A stretch of DNA of 64,000 bases from Coptis chinensis (GCA_015680905.1 CM027381.1:83353501-83417500); one strand, 5' to 3'; positions 35,501-49,038 are shown, counted from the stretch's first letter. Notes: generated from the sequence alone by a model not told the origin. Made by a program: numbers and translations.

Positions 35501-38500
35501 TTATTGTCATTTATTTTGATGTAAGTTTTATTTCCGTAATTTGAATTTTGTAGTGAAATGTACTTCGAATGAAAATTTTAATATAATGAGGTTATTTTCA
35601 TTGTGCGTGGTTGTTTAATATTGATCCCACCTTCCCAAATTGTTTGGGGGTGGTGTTATCTATTCCAGCATGATTTTTATATGACCCTCGTTTTAGAAGT
35701 TATTGCGGAGTCAGGGTGAAAATATGGTCGTTTAGGCAAATCTATGAATAAGTATCATGGTAGGATGAAATCTCGATTAAATAGGTAGATTCTATCCTAA
35801 ATTCAACCTAAAAGATACTATGTTTATTTTCGAATCAAGAATATGAGTTGTTTCCGTTTTCAGGTTTGGAAATTTTAGGATTTCCGGAAACTGCCGTAAA
35901 AACTTTTTGGCAACTTCCCGATCCGTTTTAGCAACTTAAAACCTATATAAACTTCATTCATTCTACACTCACAACTCACACTACACCTAACCTCCATCAC
36001 TTACCTTTCACTCCCACGATTCCCACGTTTTGTCTAATTTTCCGATCTTCAAGACACCGGAGCGGCGCTGCTTCGCAGGAGCGCCTTTCGCGCTCTATTT
36101 TTTTTCAGAATTTTTGTCGAGCGACTTTTCGCTTCAAGGTGAGCACGCGACCCGCCAAACACTGGAATTCCAAATCTTCGAGAGACTTCGCTTCAAGTAG
36201 AGCGACTTCTTCGTGGACCAGAAAAATTCCAGTTTATGTCCGCGGGTTGTTCCCGGATCATTTGCAGCTATTTCAGAGCATAATTTTGAGATGACATCTC
36301 CTACATTGATACCGAAACAGTCTTTCAAGATTTGTTCCAAAGCACTACTTACTGCTTGGTTTCGCTGGCGATCACATATGTAGGTTGGGAAATCGCTTTA
36401 TGGTAAGACGATGCACTTTATTCTCCAACACTAGCATCTTATTTTTACGATAACTGCATTTTTTTGAAAGGCGGATGGAGAACAAGTGTTCTCCATCAAC
36501 ATTGATAATGAACCAATGGAAATTACCGTGTTCTTGCTAGCATTTGTGCTTGGACTTGCTATGCCCACTGAAATATAAGACCCATGGTGTTATTGGGTAG
36601 ATAATATGTATGTCTACACTTATGAGTTTTTGCATGAGTCGTATGGCGCAGGCATTTTCCGTATAGAGGACCAAGGGGAATATAACGTCGCCTTTGGTAG
36701 CCTGTCCATGAACATAGGAACTGTTATGTTTTGGATCATGCTAAATATTTTAGGGGAATGACATTTTTCTTCTGTGAATGATGCCACTTGCAGCGTCTTC
36801 CTTGCTTTAGCCACGGGACGTATGTGTTATGACCTTCCCCGAACCTTGATGTCTAGTTTAGCTCGATCCCATAGCATGAGGCATAAGTACCTTCTTATGC
36901 CTGTTCTAATTTCCCATATTATGCTATGTTTCTTTCCTATTTTTGTACACGCTTCACGGATTGGATTACGGCCCACAATCGCATTTTACCCACCAATAGT
37001 ATTATTCGATCTTTCCGCGTAATGACTTGGCAAGGGTGGAGGATACAACCTCATTAGGTTGCACCCTACACCCGCCGCACCAAGTGGCTCTTAATAGGTT
37101 AGCAATAATAGATGATAAATGGCGGGAAGCCCGCAAATTATCATGGCATGGCAGATCGCGAAGAACCTCACTTCTTTATGGAAGAAGAGGATGAGGAAGA
37201 TGATGAGTAATCACGGGGAGATAAGGTAAGTTTTCATTCTAGTTAGTGTCCGCTTATGTCCCAAACAATTTCATTCTTGTTAACCCCATAATGGGTAGAA
37301 CTCGTGATAGAGTTGAGTAAGTTTTATTTCCTATATTAGTATGCTTCTAACCTTATTTTGCGGATGTTCCTAAATTTCACGCGATTCAATGGTATTTTTC
37401 TTACCATCTTTATTTAAAATGCTTTGAGGACAAAGCATGTTTCTTTGTTTGGGGCATAGAAACACGGTAATTAAGGCATCCTGTTAGGATATAGATAGAG
37501 ATAATATGCATTTGTTTTCTAGTTAAAATTTCAAAATTTCAAAAATATAAATAAATAAGTTCATGCTATACACTTAGGAATATTAGTATTGTTTTCCTTC
37601 TCTATGCTCTTAATAATCTAGAAGTCTCACATAGATTTTGCATTAGAATAATTTTTTAGAAACTTAGGTTAATATATAGGTAATAATCTTTGCATCTATC
37701 TATAAATATATTACATGAGTATCGATGATTGTTAGCAAGATAAGTTTATGAAATCTAGGCTAGAGTACTTATTCTTCAAATCTCGTGAGAATATAGCCTA
37801 AAAGCCTTATATGAAATTAAACATTTGAGAAATGACACAAGGGAGAAGTAAAATCGGATAGAAATCACACGTCCACTTGCTTGATCACTATGCCATATCC
37901 TAAGCGAGAATTTAGGCCCTTTTGGATCGATATAGCCGAGAAATTCAAACCTATGAATTATTTTCCGCTAGTCGCCCCTCTCCGCCTTTTTTAGCCTTTC
38001 ATAAACCACAAATCCTTTTACCTGCTACAAAACAAAACAAAATAAAAAATTCAACCTACCCAATTTAGATAAGTCCGAAAATAGAATGAGGAAGAAAGAA
38101 GAAGAGAAAAAACTTGTGTAAACAAAAGTTAGTTAATTGCTTGAAAAATAAAGAAAAGAAGTTTCCATCCAAAGAAAAGAAAAAAAAAAATATAAATAAA
38201 ATAAAACTCCAAAAATAGAATAAAAGGGAGTCAAAAGCCAAAGAAAAAAAAAAAAAAAAAAATATGGCTAAGGATGGAAACAAAGTGTAAGAAAAAAGAA
38301 AATAACAAGGTTTTCTCTAAGTTACATAATATGAAGACTCTATTATCTCGGACTTGTCCTTTTTGAATATCCATTTCTTTCCTTCTTAAACCATCTCCTA
38401 ATCCCATGAACACCTAATAAAGACCTCTAGCTCAATTAGGAATATGTTAGTGTGATAGTAAGTGGCAGATGTGTTTGATCGACTCGGCTTCCTTGTTGTC

Positions 38501-39015
38501 ATTGAAATTGTAAGGTAAAGTGTGCCCACCGCATTACCGGAGTAGAATAAACTTGAGTGGAAAAATCAAAGTGTTATATCTTGACTATTATTGTGAGAAC
38601 CTACTTAAGGATCGCTTATTCCGAAGTTTAAAACTAACCTGCTAGGCATTTCATAGTATTACTCATTGTATATATATGTTTATTTTAGATGATTGATTAT
38701 TATGCATATATTAGCTTAGGTTTTGACTTGATTACTCTATATGCATTGCTAGTGAGAGGAATAGTTAATTTAGAGCATGGATAAGGAAACAATAGTTTTA
38801 TTTCTTAGTCGTTGTAGTATAGATAAAGTTTGTTAGTACCTTCATCGAAAACTCTCACGATGCTATAACTCGGTCCACTAGGGAATTCCTAGTGGTTTAA
38901 GGCCTTGTTGCATATGGTCAATGCAATCGCGACTTCAAATAAACGAGAGTAGTTAGAACTCCATTTTTGGTTACTTATTCTAATTTCTCATCTTTGCTTG
39001 AGGACAAGCAAAATG
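32600..39015. other. Decayed interior of the Athila-like element
   Basis: No intact gene. There is an (AT)n run at 33514-33537. Broken frames lie at 34320-34895, 35138-35473 and 36474-37022; the last can be read in pieces as EITVFLLAFVLGLAMPTEI and VDNMYVYTYEFLHESYGAG, with stops and shifts. These may be remnants of the extra ORF found in Athila elements, but I cannot assign them firmly. An A-rich patch at 38080-38300 gives spurious Phe-rich frames on the minus strand. Confidence 0.5.
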
Positions 39016-39020
39016 CTGTT

Positions 39021-39031
39021 TGGGGGTGGTT
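39021..39031 (+). other. Polypurine tract of the Athila-like element
   Basis: TGGGGGTGGTT sits directly before the right LTR (TGATAAG). The form TTTGGGGGTG...TGATAA is typical of Athila/Cyclops elements and fixes the element's orientation as plus. Confidence 0.75.
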
Positions 39032-40687
39032 TGATAAGAGCCAAAAACTGTAGTTTTAACCCCAGTAATGATCATACTTTTAGACCAATTATGTGAGTAA
39101 TAATTAAGAGTTAACACCGATTCGTGTTTTATGCATTTCAGGGCTTCAAAGTCCATTATGTGTAGAAATGTGCCACTTTAGCGAGATAAAGGAGCAAAGG
39201 TCGGTTACTAAGGAGTTCCGTGACTAAAGGCCAAGATTCAAGAAGACAAAGCCTTTCTAAAGCCCGATCAAAAGCTGAAAAGTCGACGCGGGCGTAAACA
39301 AAGACACAAGTCGTGAGAACTTCCGGGCGTCAGTATCTTTGGACTCGGACCTGCGAATGGGGCCTACCTTATGTCAAAACGACCGGCTCGGAAAGAGCTT
39401 TCCAATTTTCCAAGCTTTGACCCAATCAGAGGAGCAAAAGTGGACAAAAAGTCTGTTGAAGCCAACTGCAGCTGAAGAGGCCTTTTTAGACTAAAAGAAT
39501 TGGGTTTTGGGCCTGATTCTCTGGCCCAAAACATGGCTCCAAGCCCATGCACGATTTTTGGATCTGAAAGTATAAAAACAAAAGCTTCACTCTTTATTAA
39601 TGGTAGATAGTTAATGGTAGCTAGTTAGACCTAAAAATATATAGAATTCTAGATCTAGTTTTCAGTAGATTAATTAAGTTTAGTCCCATTTCAATTCTTG
39701 TTTTAGATTAAACTCTTAGAATCATTATTCTTAATTAGTTTGATTAATAAATTAGCTAGTTTGTCAATTTCGATTCTTGTCATTTACAATTGTGTAGATC
39801 TAATCTCCCTTATTACGTAGATAGCTAGACTTAGATTAGTTAGATTATTAATTTAGTATTTGAATAATTGTTTTATTATTCATTAGATTAATAAAATAGT
39901 GTTCTCCATAAGTTAGTTTCATTTCCATTAATTGTTTAATTTCAATTCGCAGATTTAAGTAATTGTCATTATTAGTTTAATTCAAATTATTGCATTAGTA
40001 GTTTTGAATTGGGTTTAAAACAAGCAAAGTTTCAATCTTTATATCATGTCTTGTTTGAATTCCATTGAGAATGATAAGCGTGATGATTCTCGGCTAAACC
40101 TCCATTGAGGGGTTGAGAAGCCTTGATGAAAGCTTGATTCGATTATCGTAGAGTCGCCGTAATTTTCCTTTCCACTCTAGAAACGATTAGTTCACCATGA
40201 GAATGGGTTTAATCGCTCACATACTAGTTATGAATTGGTAGGAATGTCATGTGTAATTAGGGATTAGGAGTAACCATATTGTTCTCGGGCGATTCAATTC
40301 GGATTCTGACGATTATTCGTCGTTAGTTGGATTAAGTCGAAGCTAAGGTGGAATCAATCCCCTCTAACTCCTTATCATAGAATCAACGTAGCATTCTCAT
40401 AGTTGTTCTAATAGTCGACTAGTTGCATCTTGTGGGTAGTTGCATCGTAGTCTAGTTGCCACTTCGTAAATCTCTCATTAGACTTTAGAGTTAAGAATAC
40501 TTATACGTAGAGAACACAGCATGCGGAGGGACTAGGAGTGGAACGAATCACTCTACTCCACTATATCTCATTGGATTAAGAGTAGAAATCTTTGATAAAT
40601 ATAGCATCATAAATAGTTTTAGTTTACTTACGTTTTGAGTTTCATCGTTCATTTCGTAGGTAAACTATCAATTTTTATGTTTTATCA
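39032..40687 (+). repeat. 3' LTR of the Athila-like element
   Basis: 1656 bp; matches the 5' LTR over its length and ends TTTTATCA immediately before the second AGAAC target copy. Confidence 0.92.
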
Positions 40688-40692
40688 AGAAC

Positions 40693-41318
40693 CACATAAA
40701 GGATCATATCCTTGACGTAGGTCTTCAGAATTCAGATCTTTAGCACCAACAACCCTAGCATCAACCATTCCCTCCAATTCGAAATCAATCTCACCTTCCT
40801 CATTGCCATCATTCACAACTGTCATAGGTGTGTCCCCCCACAATACTCTTGACTTCGATTCGAGTTCCACCATATATCGCCATCATCACAATCGTATTCT
40901 TCAACTTGATCATCTTCATCATCTTCAACTACCACAACTTCACCCGGCCCGAAGATCTTCATATTCATTTTGAAATTCAACATCCTCATTACTTCGAGAA
41001 CTGCCAATTATGTTTTCTTGAGGAATGTCAGCTGTATCAACTAAATCATTTAGTATTTGAACTTCATTTTCATATTCATTTTGAAATTCAACCTCCTCAT
41101 TACTTCGAGAACTGCCGATTATGTTTTATTTAGGAATGTCAGCTGTATCAACTAAATTATTTAGTATTTGAACTTCATCTTCATTTTGAAATTCAACCTC
41201 CTCATTACTTCGAGGACTGTTAATTATGTATTCTTCAGGAATGTCAACTGTATCTCCATATGGATTTTGAGAATCAAACTTTCATAGTCTGGTTGATCAG
41301 CATATTCAATACCAGTGG
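40693..41318 (-). pseudogene. mudrA-like transposase, acidic linker segment
   Basis: This lies between the two large insertions and links the N-terminal PB1-like part (right) with the zinc-finger part (left). Near 40700-40870 it reads GEIDFELEGMV and NSEDLRQGYDPLCG, the segment that continues at 27783 once the Athila-like insertion is removed. Upstream is an Asp/Glu-rich stretch (VVEDDEDDQVEEYDCDDGD) in another frame, so at least one frameshift has happened. It also contains the acidic tandem repeats listed separately. Confidence 0.75.
40964..41240 (-). repeat. Three tandem acidic repeat units in the transposase linker
   Basis: The units carry TTCATTTTGAAATTCAAC at 40964, 41075 and 41180 (periods 111 and 105 bp, both multiples of three). 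On the minus strand each encodes about 35-37 residues of the type VDTADIP..NIIGSSRSNEE. The middle unit has a stop where its neighbour has two sense codons (QE). Confidence 0.8.
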
Positions 41319-42099
41319 TGTCACACCCCGAATTTTGACAGAATTCGGAAAAACATTATTTGTCCCCGACTTTTCGATCTCCGAGGTGTGACGCACTCTC
41401 CACTTCCAAAAACCCATAAACAGTTTAAAATATGCGGATAATTAAAAACCAATAAAAATTTCTATTATACAAATGTCCTTTTCATTACAAAACTTCACAA
41501 ATAAGATTAAGTTACAAATCTCTTTCCAATAACTCTTTATTTAAAATTACAAATGAAAATACAAATAACTTTGTCTCAACTAAAAATCTATATCACCTCA
41601 AGGGAAAACAAAACAAATCCTGAGATGCAACGCTAACTCTTCTTCAACACTAAACCTGTCAAAACTTATCAACTATGTTCATTGAATGAACACACCCGAT
41701 AAGCAAACATGCAAATCGGGTCAGCATTATAAAAATGCTGGTGTGAGTAGCTCTAAAAACAACATATACTTATACAAATATATACATAATCCATAATGGC
41801 AGCTTAGTTCCTCCACCGAAACCTTTTAACTTTCAACGCCTAATATGACATACTCAAGTACAATAATTAAGGCAGGTAGTTCCTCCACTGAGGCGCCTTA
41901 ACTTCCCACTAACCACACAACCAACTATACGCATCATAAATAAGGCATGTAGTTCCTCCATCGAGGCGCCTTAGGTTCTAACTAAACAAATAACCAACCA
42001 AGCATATTACCATAATTAGATTATTTCAGGCTTTCTTTGCGTGTCCATAAAATTCACGACGTATCTATGTCTTACCTAGTTTCCCTGGCTACCACAATC

Positions 42100-42385
42100 C
42101 ACTACACCAAAACAGCAAATTTGTGACGGCTATTTGGCGTCACAATTATTTTTGTGACACCATTTTGGCCAAAAATTTGGCGCCTCAATTTGTGTCACTT
42201 TTTTGTGGCGACAACGTATGTCACAAATATTTGTGACGCCATTTTGGCCGTCGAATTTGTGACGACAGGTGGGTGTCACTTTTTTGTGACGGCATTAAAG
42301 CGCCACAAATATTTGACGGCTTGTTGGCGTCGGTTATTTATGACAGCCCTTTTGCAATTAGTGACGGCGACAGCGCCACAAAATA
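42100..42385. repeat. Left subterminal repeats of the CACTA element
   Basis: Dense copies in both orientations of a motif around TTTGTGACGGC and TGGCGTCAC, about a dozen in 270 bp. Such subterminal arrays are the transposase-binding sites of CACTA elements. Confidence 0.75.
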
Positions 42386-45300
42386 TCATTTAATTGAAAA
42401 AAAAATAACTTTCGTTTTTATTGCCATCCCGTTTTTCTTTTTCTCCCCTTTAAATCACCGGATAAATACAACCACAAAAACCCCAAACGCCAAAATTTGA
42501 CAAAGCATGTATCACAAAATGAATAACACAAAAAAATATATCAAAAATCTACCAATATAATGTAATCACTGACTACAACTCAAAATCACATATTAAGTAT
42601 TCAAGTTCATCTATGAGCAAAAAGTAATAGAAAAAATTCATCATACATTTGTTTTGTATTCTCGCAAACTAGTGAACATAGAGCCAATTGGCTCGGTCAA
42701 GGAATTGTGGCTGATATTCTTATGCACAACAATCGAAAAATGCTCGAGGTTGACATAGGCACCCAAATGCTGCCAAATTATTACTCTAGCAATACCGCAC
42801 ATTACACGTGCCCCATTAATTCAAAACTTTTTGAAAAAGAAAAGATGGTCAAGCACTAAACTCTAGGACTTGTATCTAACCTTGAAAGAGTTCCTTGTAG
42901 CCTATTCATAATAACTTAGATACAAACTAAAAGAGCCATTGCTATGACATAATCTGCCACCTCCTCCTCATTATTGTACTGCCAGATACCATAATGCGTC
43001 GACTCAAGAAAAGAGACAGATAACTTGGCGTTGTACATATAATTCCCAAGCTTTTGGTATTGTTATGCCACATAAGCTTGATCAGATAGTGTTGAGAGTG
43101 AACACTCAACATGGATGTGCAATATGATTAAGCTATTTGTCGAAGCTTACATGCTTACACCTAATGTGTAACACATACTAGTACCCACGACATGATTACT
43201 TTACATAATGATTAGAAAACCGATCAAATCATAAGACAAGTATTAACATAGAAGCATCTTATTCCAATTCAAAACCGTAATCTAGAAATCATAAGCTAAG
43301 ATTAATATGAAGGTCGATGCTAATAAGAGAACCCATATGCATGCTTATATAATATTGATTTCTACTCGAGCTTAATATACTACCAATCACCTAAATTAGT
43401 GAAGAATTAGGGCAGAAATGCTTGCTTGATCGAAGTTTATTAGGATAAACAAAACTTTGAGTCCGAGGATCTAAAGTATAGGGTATATCAATACATTTAA
43501 TAAAAACTAGAATTCTACCTTAACATGCATCATAACTTTAACAAAATGAAATATATAAACCAACCCTTTAATAATTTATCACAATTAACAATTGTATAGA
43601 AGTAATATTTAAAAGATGTATAACCTCAATTATAATGAGATATGAAAAGGACTTACGTGTATCACTTAGAACAATCAAACCATTCGCCATATTGACCCAA
43701 CTAAGAGACAAAGGGACACAAAGCAATACAAGATGATAGCAAAGATTGTATGTATAATTCCCAAGCTTTGGTAGTCTTTGCGTCCCATAGGCTTTTCCAA
43801 AGATAGTGTGTCTAGTGCACCTTCCATGAAGAATTTCCACCTCATCTTCTATAGAGCTTGGCTTACATATATTCAATTCAATTCCTTTTACAGAAGTGAA
43901 GCTAGTGTAACTACTTTAAGAAAAATTATTACACAAGAACATGTCATAAGCACATACTTACCTTGAGTAATTTTTTGAAGCAATTAGACTTACGTTGTAT
44001 CCACTGTGTAAAAAGTTAAGCCCATAAAAATTGTTGCAGCCGCAGTAGAACTTCGAGTGCATTCTTTCCTAGAATAAGAGTGCATTCTCAAAACCAAAAT
44101 TGGCGCAATCTTAAACAAAATTTCTACTCAATAGTTATGTTTGCAGTACTTACCATTTTTTGCTTAAGTTAACAAGAGCCAAAGCGTAGTATGTGGATAT
44201 ACTATCAAGACCAAGAAATGGCCCCATGTAATTCCAAATTAGTTGTATATTGATCGCAAAGTTGTTTAACTGAGCAAAAAAAAATCCAAATTAAATGCAA
44301 GGCCAATTATCCTCAAAGTACACGATAAGATCCTATTGTGTGGAGAGCGTAGGGCAGGAATGGGTGCATCAAATTATAGTGACCCATTCAAAAGCCTGAA
44401 AACAAAAGAAGTATGTAACGTTGAACAGAAAAAGCAAACTTGAATAGGGGTACTAAAATTATCAAGCGAAACTAGAAAATCCAAGACAAGGGGAAACCTC
44501 ACTAGATTTTGAGCCTTGTTATATCTTTAGTTGCACACATGTACATAAATGGACTATGCACGTACATAGGTGTACTCACCAAACTAGTAAGTCAAATAGC
44601 TTTAAAAGTAGTCTCTCCTTCCAGCTGCATAAGCATTAACCTAATCAACTAATGTACATCTAATGTGAAACTAATTACAATAAGGAATAATAAAATGATA
44701 GAGAAATCAAGTTTCCATATCCTGCAAAATACCAATTTTGTATATCAAACTTCCATTTTGGTTTAACTTTAAAAGAAACTTGAATATACCGTTAGAGTAA
44801 AAAAAAAAAAATGCAATAAGAACATATCGGACTTCATATAGTACATGAGAAACAAAAAAAAATAGAAATTGCTCATCACAAAGTTGCTTGGTGTCCCAAG
44901 TTACTTGTGATTTAGTAGACAATAAAACCAACATTACCATAATGCATTTTAGTAGTCCAACTTAAAATAATGTGGTTCAAGAACTACAAGATAATTTTTG
45001 GTACCACCATATCACCCTGTTACCAAATGGCTAATGCTATTTCCAAGGGTGAAATGAATTTGCCTAAAACCCTAGTATACTATTTGAGGCCTATAGATGA
45101 ATGAAATTGGCCCTACATGACATTATTACATGCCACATCTATTGTTAAATTTATTATGGGACTTTTAGGTGTTGAGCTACTTATGCCATCAGACATCTCA
45201 ATGAACAATCTAGAACTAGCCACACTTCATTCAAACATGGATAAGTTTCATTCCGAACATCAGACTTCTTTTTTCATTTTGAGGACCATATATCTTGGAC

Positions 45301-48300
45301 CACCAATTAAACAAAGATACATTTGATGATTCAAAGCTACGAATAGGTACCACAAAAAACGATGCTAATAGTCACGTAACACCCTTTAATATATTTTTTT
45401 TTTTTTAAGTAAAGTTACCGATAGGGATAGAAATTCTAAAGTCAAAGACTCAATTGCTACAATATAGAGTAAAGCTCAATACCGGTTTAGTAACTTAGCT
45501 ACAGATTCTAGCAGCTTCATAGAGTTAAAAACTTATTTTGTGCAACGCTGCGGAACTTACGATTCAAAGAATTCCGTGGAGTTGCATATTCAACCCGAAA
45601 CACAAAAAACCTCGCAACATTTGGAAGGCGCTTAAATGAAATATGAACTTCAACATAAGAGTTAGTTCCAACTTGTTGTACAAAAAACTTCTCTTTATAC
45701 TAATGTCCGGCATTGAAATTAAAACTACATTAAGGGTATCAACTTAGAATGCCCGAGAGCAACACTTCCAAGCAAAACTATTTTTTCCTAAAATACATGA
45801 GAAAAGGAGATGGGCGACAAAATAAAAAGTTTTAGGAGCTCATCCTACATTACATGAACAAATTAATTTCATATAATTGAATCCCTATGGAAGAGGATGG
45901 ATACTATTTGTTTAACTGTGACCAGATAAGGAAAGGCATCCCAATTCATAATCGCCGTGTCTGTCTCGCTTTGTTACCCCATACCAACAAAGAAAGCACC
46001 AAGATGTCCATGGCGGCCCGGCACCAAGAAATGGCAGGCGGAAGAAGAATAACACCCAAAGAAGCAAGCACCGGTAGGTCCATGGTAGCAAAGATGCAAA
46101 TGAGGGCAGCAGCAACACCCAAAGACACACTCCACCCAAAGCAAAAAAGAACACCCGGACAAAACAAAACAGTTAGAATGAATGTCTAGAATGGTATAAC
46201 CAAAAGCGGTTAGAATGGAGCAATTTGAACAAACCAAAAGCACGTACTTTTCACGAATGGCATAAGAAAACTATTGAAACTAAATGACACATGAGTACTC
46301 ACAATTCCATAAAGCGGATGAGTAAAGCAACAAAACGCCACACTAACCAACAATGAACCATTAGGGTCATCTCACAAACGCTTCCCTGGATTCCCACTCA
46401 AACTATAAATCCATTCCTCAAACCAATTGCAAGAGTGCATCAAAACAAAGAACCGCCTAAAACCAATAGACAAACATTAAAGGTAATAACAATAGGGGTA
46501 TTTACTCATTACCAATATAAGTTGGTTTTTGATTTGTAGCTCAACAGCCTTCTAAAGTCTCTAAAGGTGTTTGCCACCAAGGAATCACACACACATCATA
46601 TATTCATTTAGAGAAAACCACCATTCTAACAATAAAATTTTATACTAATCCTAGAAGCATTTCATTTGGAACTTAAAAAATTAACTCAACACACTAAGAA
46701 ACAATAGAGACAATACATTAAAATGTATCTACATACCTTAATAAACTCTTCCGAAGACCAAATTTTGTAAGAATAAGAATTTACTTCTATTAAAGGAAAG
46801 AGTTTGACGGAATTGTCTTGATCGCCGGATATCCTGGAGAAGAAGAAGTGTTATAGAATGATTTCCGCAATTCTTACCAAGATGGAATGAGTAAAGAATC
46901 AAGCTACAAGTCTTTGTGACTTACCTTTGTATCCCCGAAATGTAGTTTGAATTCAAATAGCTGCAATGTTCTCAATTGGCTTTCCATTAAGTCCGGGATG
47001 AGAAGTACCATTACTTAACTCTTTAAGAGAGATTTTTTAGTAGCTGAAGATACCTAACACAATTACATATGATAACAGATGGGAAAAGCAAAGCAACAAT
47101 AGTAATGATGCTATTTAAAGAGTTAAATACAAGAATGCCCTCTCTAGTTCACTAATAAGACAAAATGGCTCCATAAAGTGGAATTTTGTTAGAGGAAGGT
47201 GTTAGAAGCCCTCTCTAGTTCTTCTTCCTTCCCTTCAAGGATTTCTTCAACTAAAAGAAGTAAATAAATAAAATTTTAAATTAACATGATAAGTGCACAA
47301 TTTAAGTTCCGGGCACAAAGGATTTTTAAACCTTTCGTGGTATAAGCTAGTTAAAACTTAAAACCTGGCAGCTATAGGCATCCTAACTACTGGAATTTAA
47401 GCTCCCTCTTGCTTTTACAACCAACTTCCACCACTGTGTTACAAAAATCAGTAAACCTACCTCAATCAGAACCTATCCTGTATGAATGCTCTAACTACCA
47501 AAATAGTAAAGTGTCATGCCTTGATTTCTGAATTTTCTATGGACAACTCTTTCCTAACTTCACTTCTAAGTTCTAACCAAGCACCATGTGCCTTGATATT
47601 TGATCTAGCAAAGCAGACCGGATACTTGAAAATTATCTAAACATAAACAAAAGGGTTAAATTAAGGCCTACATGGAAACTCCTTAGTAGTTACTTCCTAA
47701 TTCCATCATATCATCATAAGCAACCAAATCATAATGTGTGAATCCTCTTTTCTAAACCATGTCCTCCATCTGTACAGCTACATTTACCACATTCACCCCT
47801 AAAAGACTATACTACTAATAACAATACTAATTCCATTCTTGTGTATATTGGAAAACCATAAACAAAGGCTTGAGACGTATCTAATATATCAAGTGAGCCT
47901 CATCGAATTGAGCTCTGAAATCAAGATTGCAGAATTGTATTTAGATGCAAAATCACGTAATGCATTCAAAAAGAATCTATATAAATAAAATTTGAAATCT
48001 TTATGTATGAATTTAGATATGTTTGTATGCATTCCGACTTGACAAAAGTTGCGAAAATGCTAATTAAGTAAAAAATGCCTCAGCATCAACCACCTGTTCT
48101 CTAGGCCTTTGAACTATATAAACCAACAACAAAATTCAACATATTATCCAAAAAAATGTCATAAGGACGCCACCCCATCAAACAGAGCCCACATAGTTTT
48201 TCTTCTCATTTTTTTAGAAGCATTTTCTGCTATGAAGAGAGTCATTTGTGATTACCAAATCGTCTCACTTACAGTATCATCGAAATGATGCTCTAAAGAA

Positions 48301-48899
48301 TATAACTGATTTACCTCGCACTTTTGAACTGAAGTTCCGCCAACATTATTAAACCTTGCCGCTGTTGTGTGAAACTCCAAATCAAGTGAAGCTCGAAACT
48401 GACATGAAACCCCTGAATTGCAAAATCCAAAATCAATTTATGAGAACCTTCAACTAATAAAAAAAATAACCAAATTGAACGACCTTTGTTTTTAATTTAA
48501 GAGAAATTGAGGTTTCAGAGAAATTGATGTTTTGAAAATTAGGGGTTTCAAAAATTAAGGATTGTAACCATGAAAATTAAAATTCGAGAGAGATCCGGGC
48601 ATACCGAACCAAAGATTTGTGGATGTGAGTGAGGCTCCCTAGCGAATAGAGAATTTTCGCAGCTTTTAGAAGAAAATGAAGTTTTGGTGGATGTGAGTGA
48701 GAAGAAGTTTTGGTGGGGGTTGTCCGCCCCTGGGGTTCTTCTTCTTCTTCAAAAAGTTGGTGTTGATGGAAGAGACGAGATCGATAAAACTTTGTTACAG
48801 ATTTACGAGAGCTGCCATTTGAAGTTGCGTGACCTAACACGTGACTTATTTCTGACGCCAACTAGCCGTTACTATGTTTTAGAATAAATGCCAAAATTA

Positions 48900-49038
48900 A
48901 ATTATGTAAATTTCTGTATTTTTCTGACGGCAAATATCAATTACTGACGCCAAAACACCGTCACAAAATTTCTGACGCTAATATGGCGTCACAATTAGAA
49001 AATGGCCAGTGTCACAAATATGCTGTTATGGTGTAGTG
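48900..49038. repeat. Right subterminal repeats of the CACTA element
   Basis: Shorter array of the same motif family (TTTCTGACGGC, TACTGACGCC, GGCGTCACAA) running into the terminal inverted repeat. The asymmetry with the longer left array is common in this superfamily. Confidence 0.72.

Larger units (their letters stand above)
27789..40687 (+). mobile_element. Athila-like (Ty3/gypsy) LTR retrotransposon, decayed and non-autonomous
   Basis: Two LTRs (27789-29441 and 39032-40687) both start TGATAAGAGCC and end TTTTATCA, and a 5-bp target duplication AGAAC flanks the element (27784-27788, 40688-40692). A primer site next to the left LTR resembles the tRNA-Asp type used by Athila elements, and the right LTR is preceded by the G-rich TGGGGGTGG polypurine signal typical of Athila/Cyclops elements. 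The 9.6-kb inside holds a gag fragment and an aspartic-protease fragment, then only scattered broken frames. I find no reverse transcriptase or integrase motifs. The insertion splits the MULE transposase gene: joining the flanks without one AGAAC copy restores a continuous path from LRQGYDPLCG into the zinc-finger region. Confidence 0.9.
42100..49038. mobile_element. Non-autonomous CACTA (En/Spm-type) DNA transposon, 6.9 kb
   Basis: Terminal inverted repeats CACTACACCAAAACAGC (left) and CACTACACCATAACAGC (right, minus strand) differ at one of 17 bases. The 3-bp target duplication ATC (42097-42099, 49039-49041) is typical of CACTA elements. The matching position in the other solo LTR copy (near 54520) reads straight through as ACAATCGCTACCC, the empty site. 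The interior has no recognisable TnpA/TnpD-type gene. It shows an internal similarity between about 43040-43100 and 43750-43810 (AATTCCCAAGCTTTGGTA) and several short frames that look random. Confidence 0.92.

Noticed and set aside
38065-38413. Phe-rich minus-strand frames
   Set aside because: Produced by the A-rich tract at 38080-38300 of the retrotransposon; not protein-like.
45887-46243. Overlapping frames on both strands inside the CACTA element as a possible captured gene
   Set aside because: Frames are open on both strands because of composition; no domain recognised. Left as a point to search rather than a gene.
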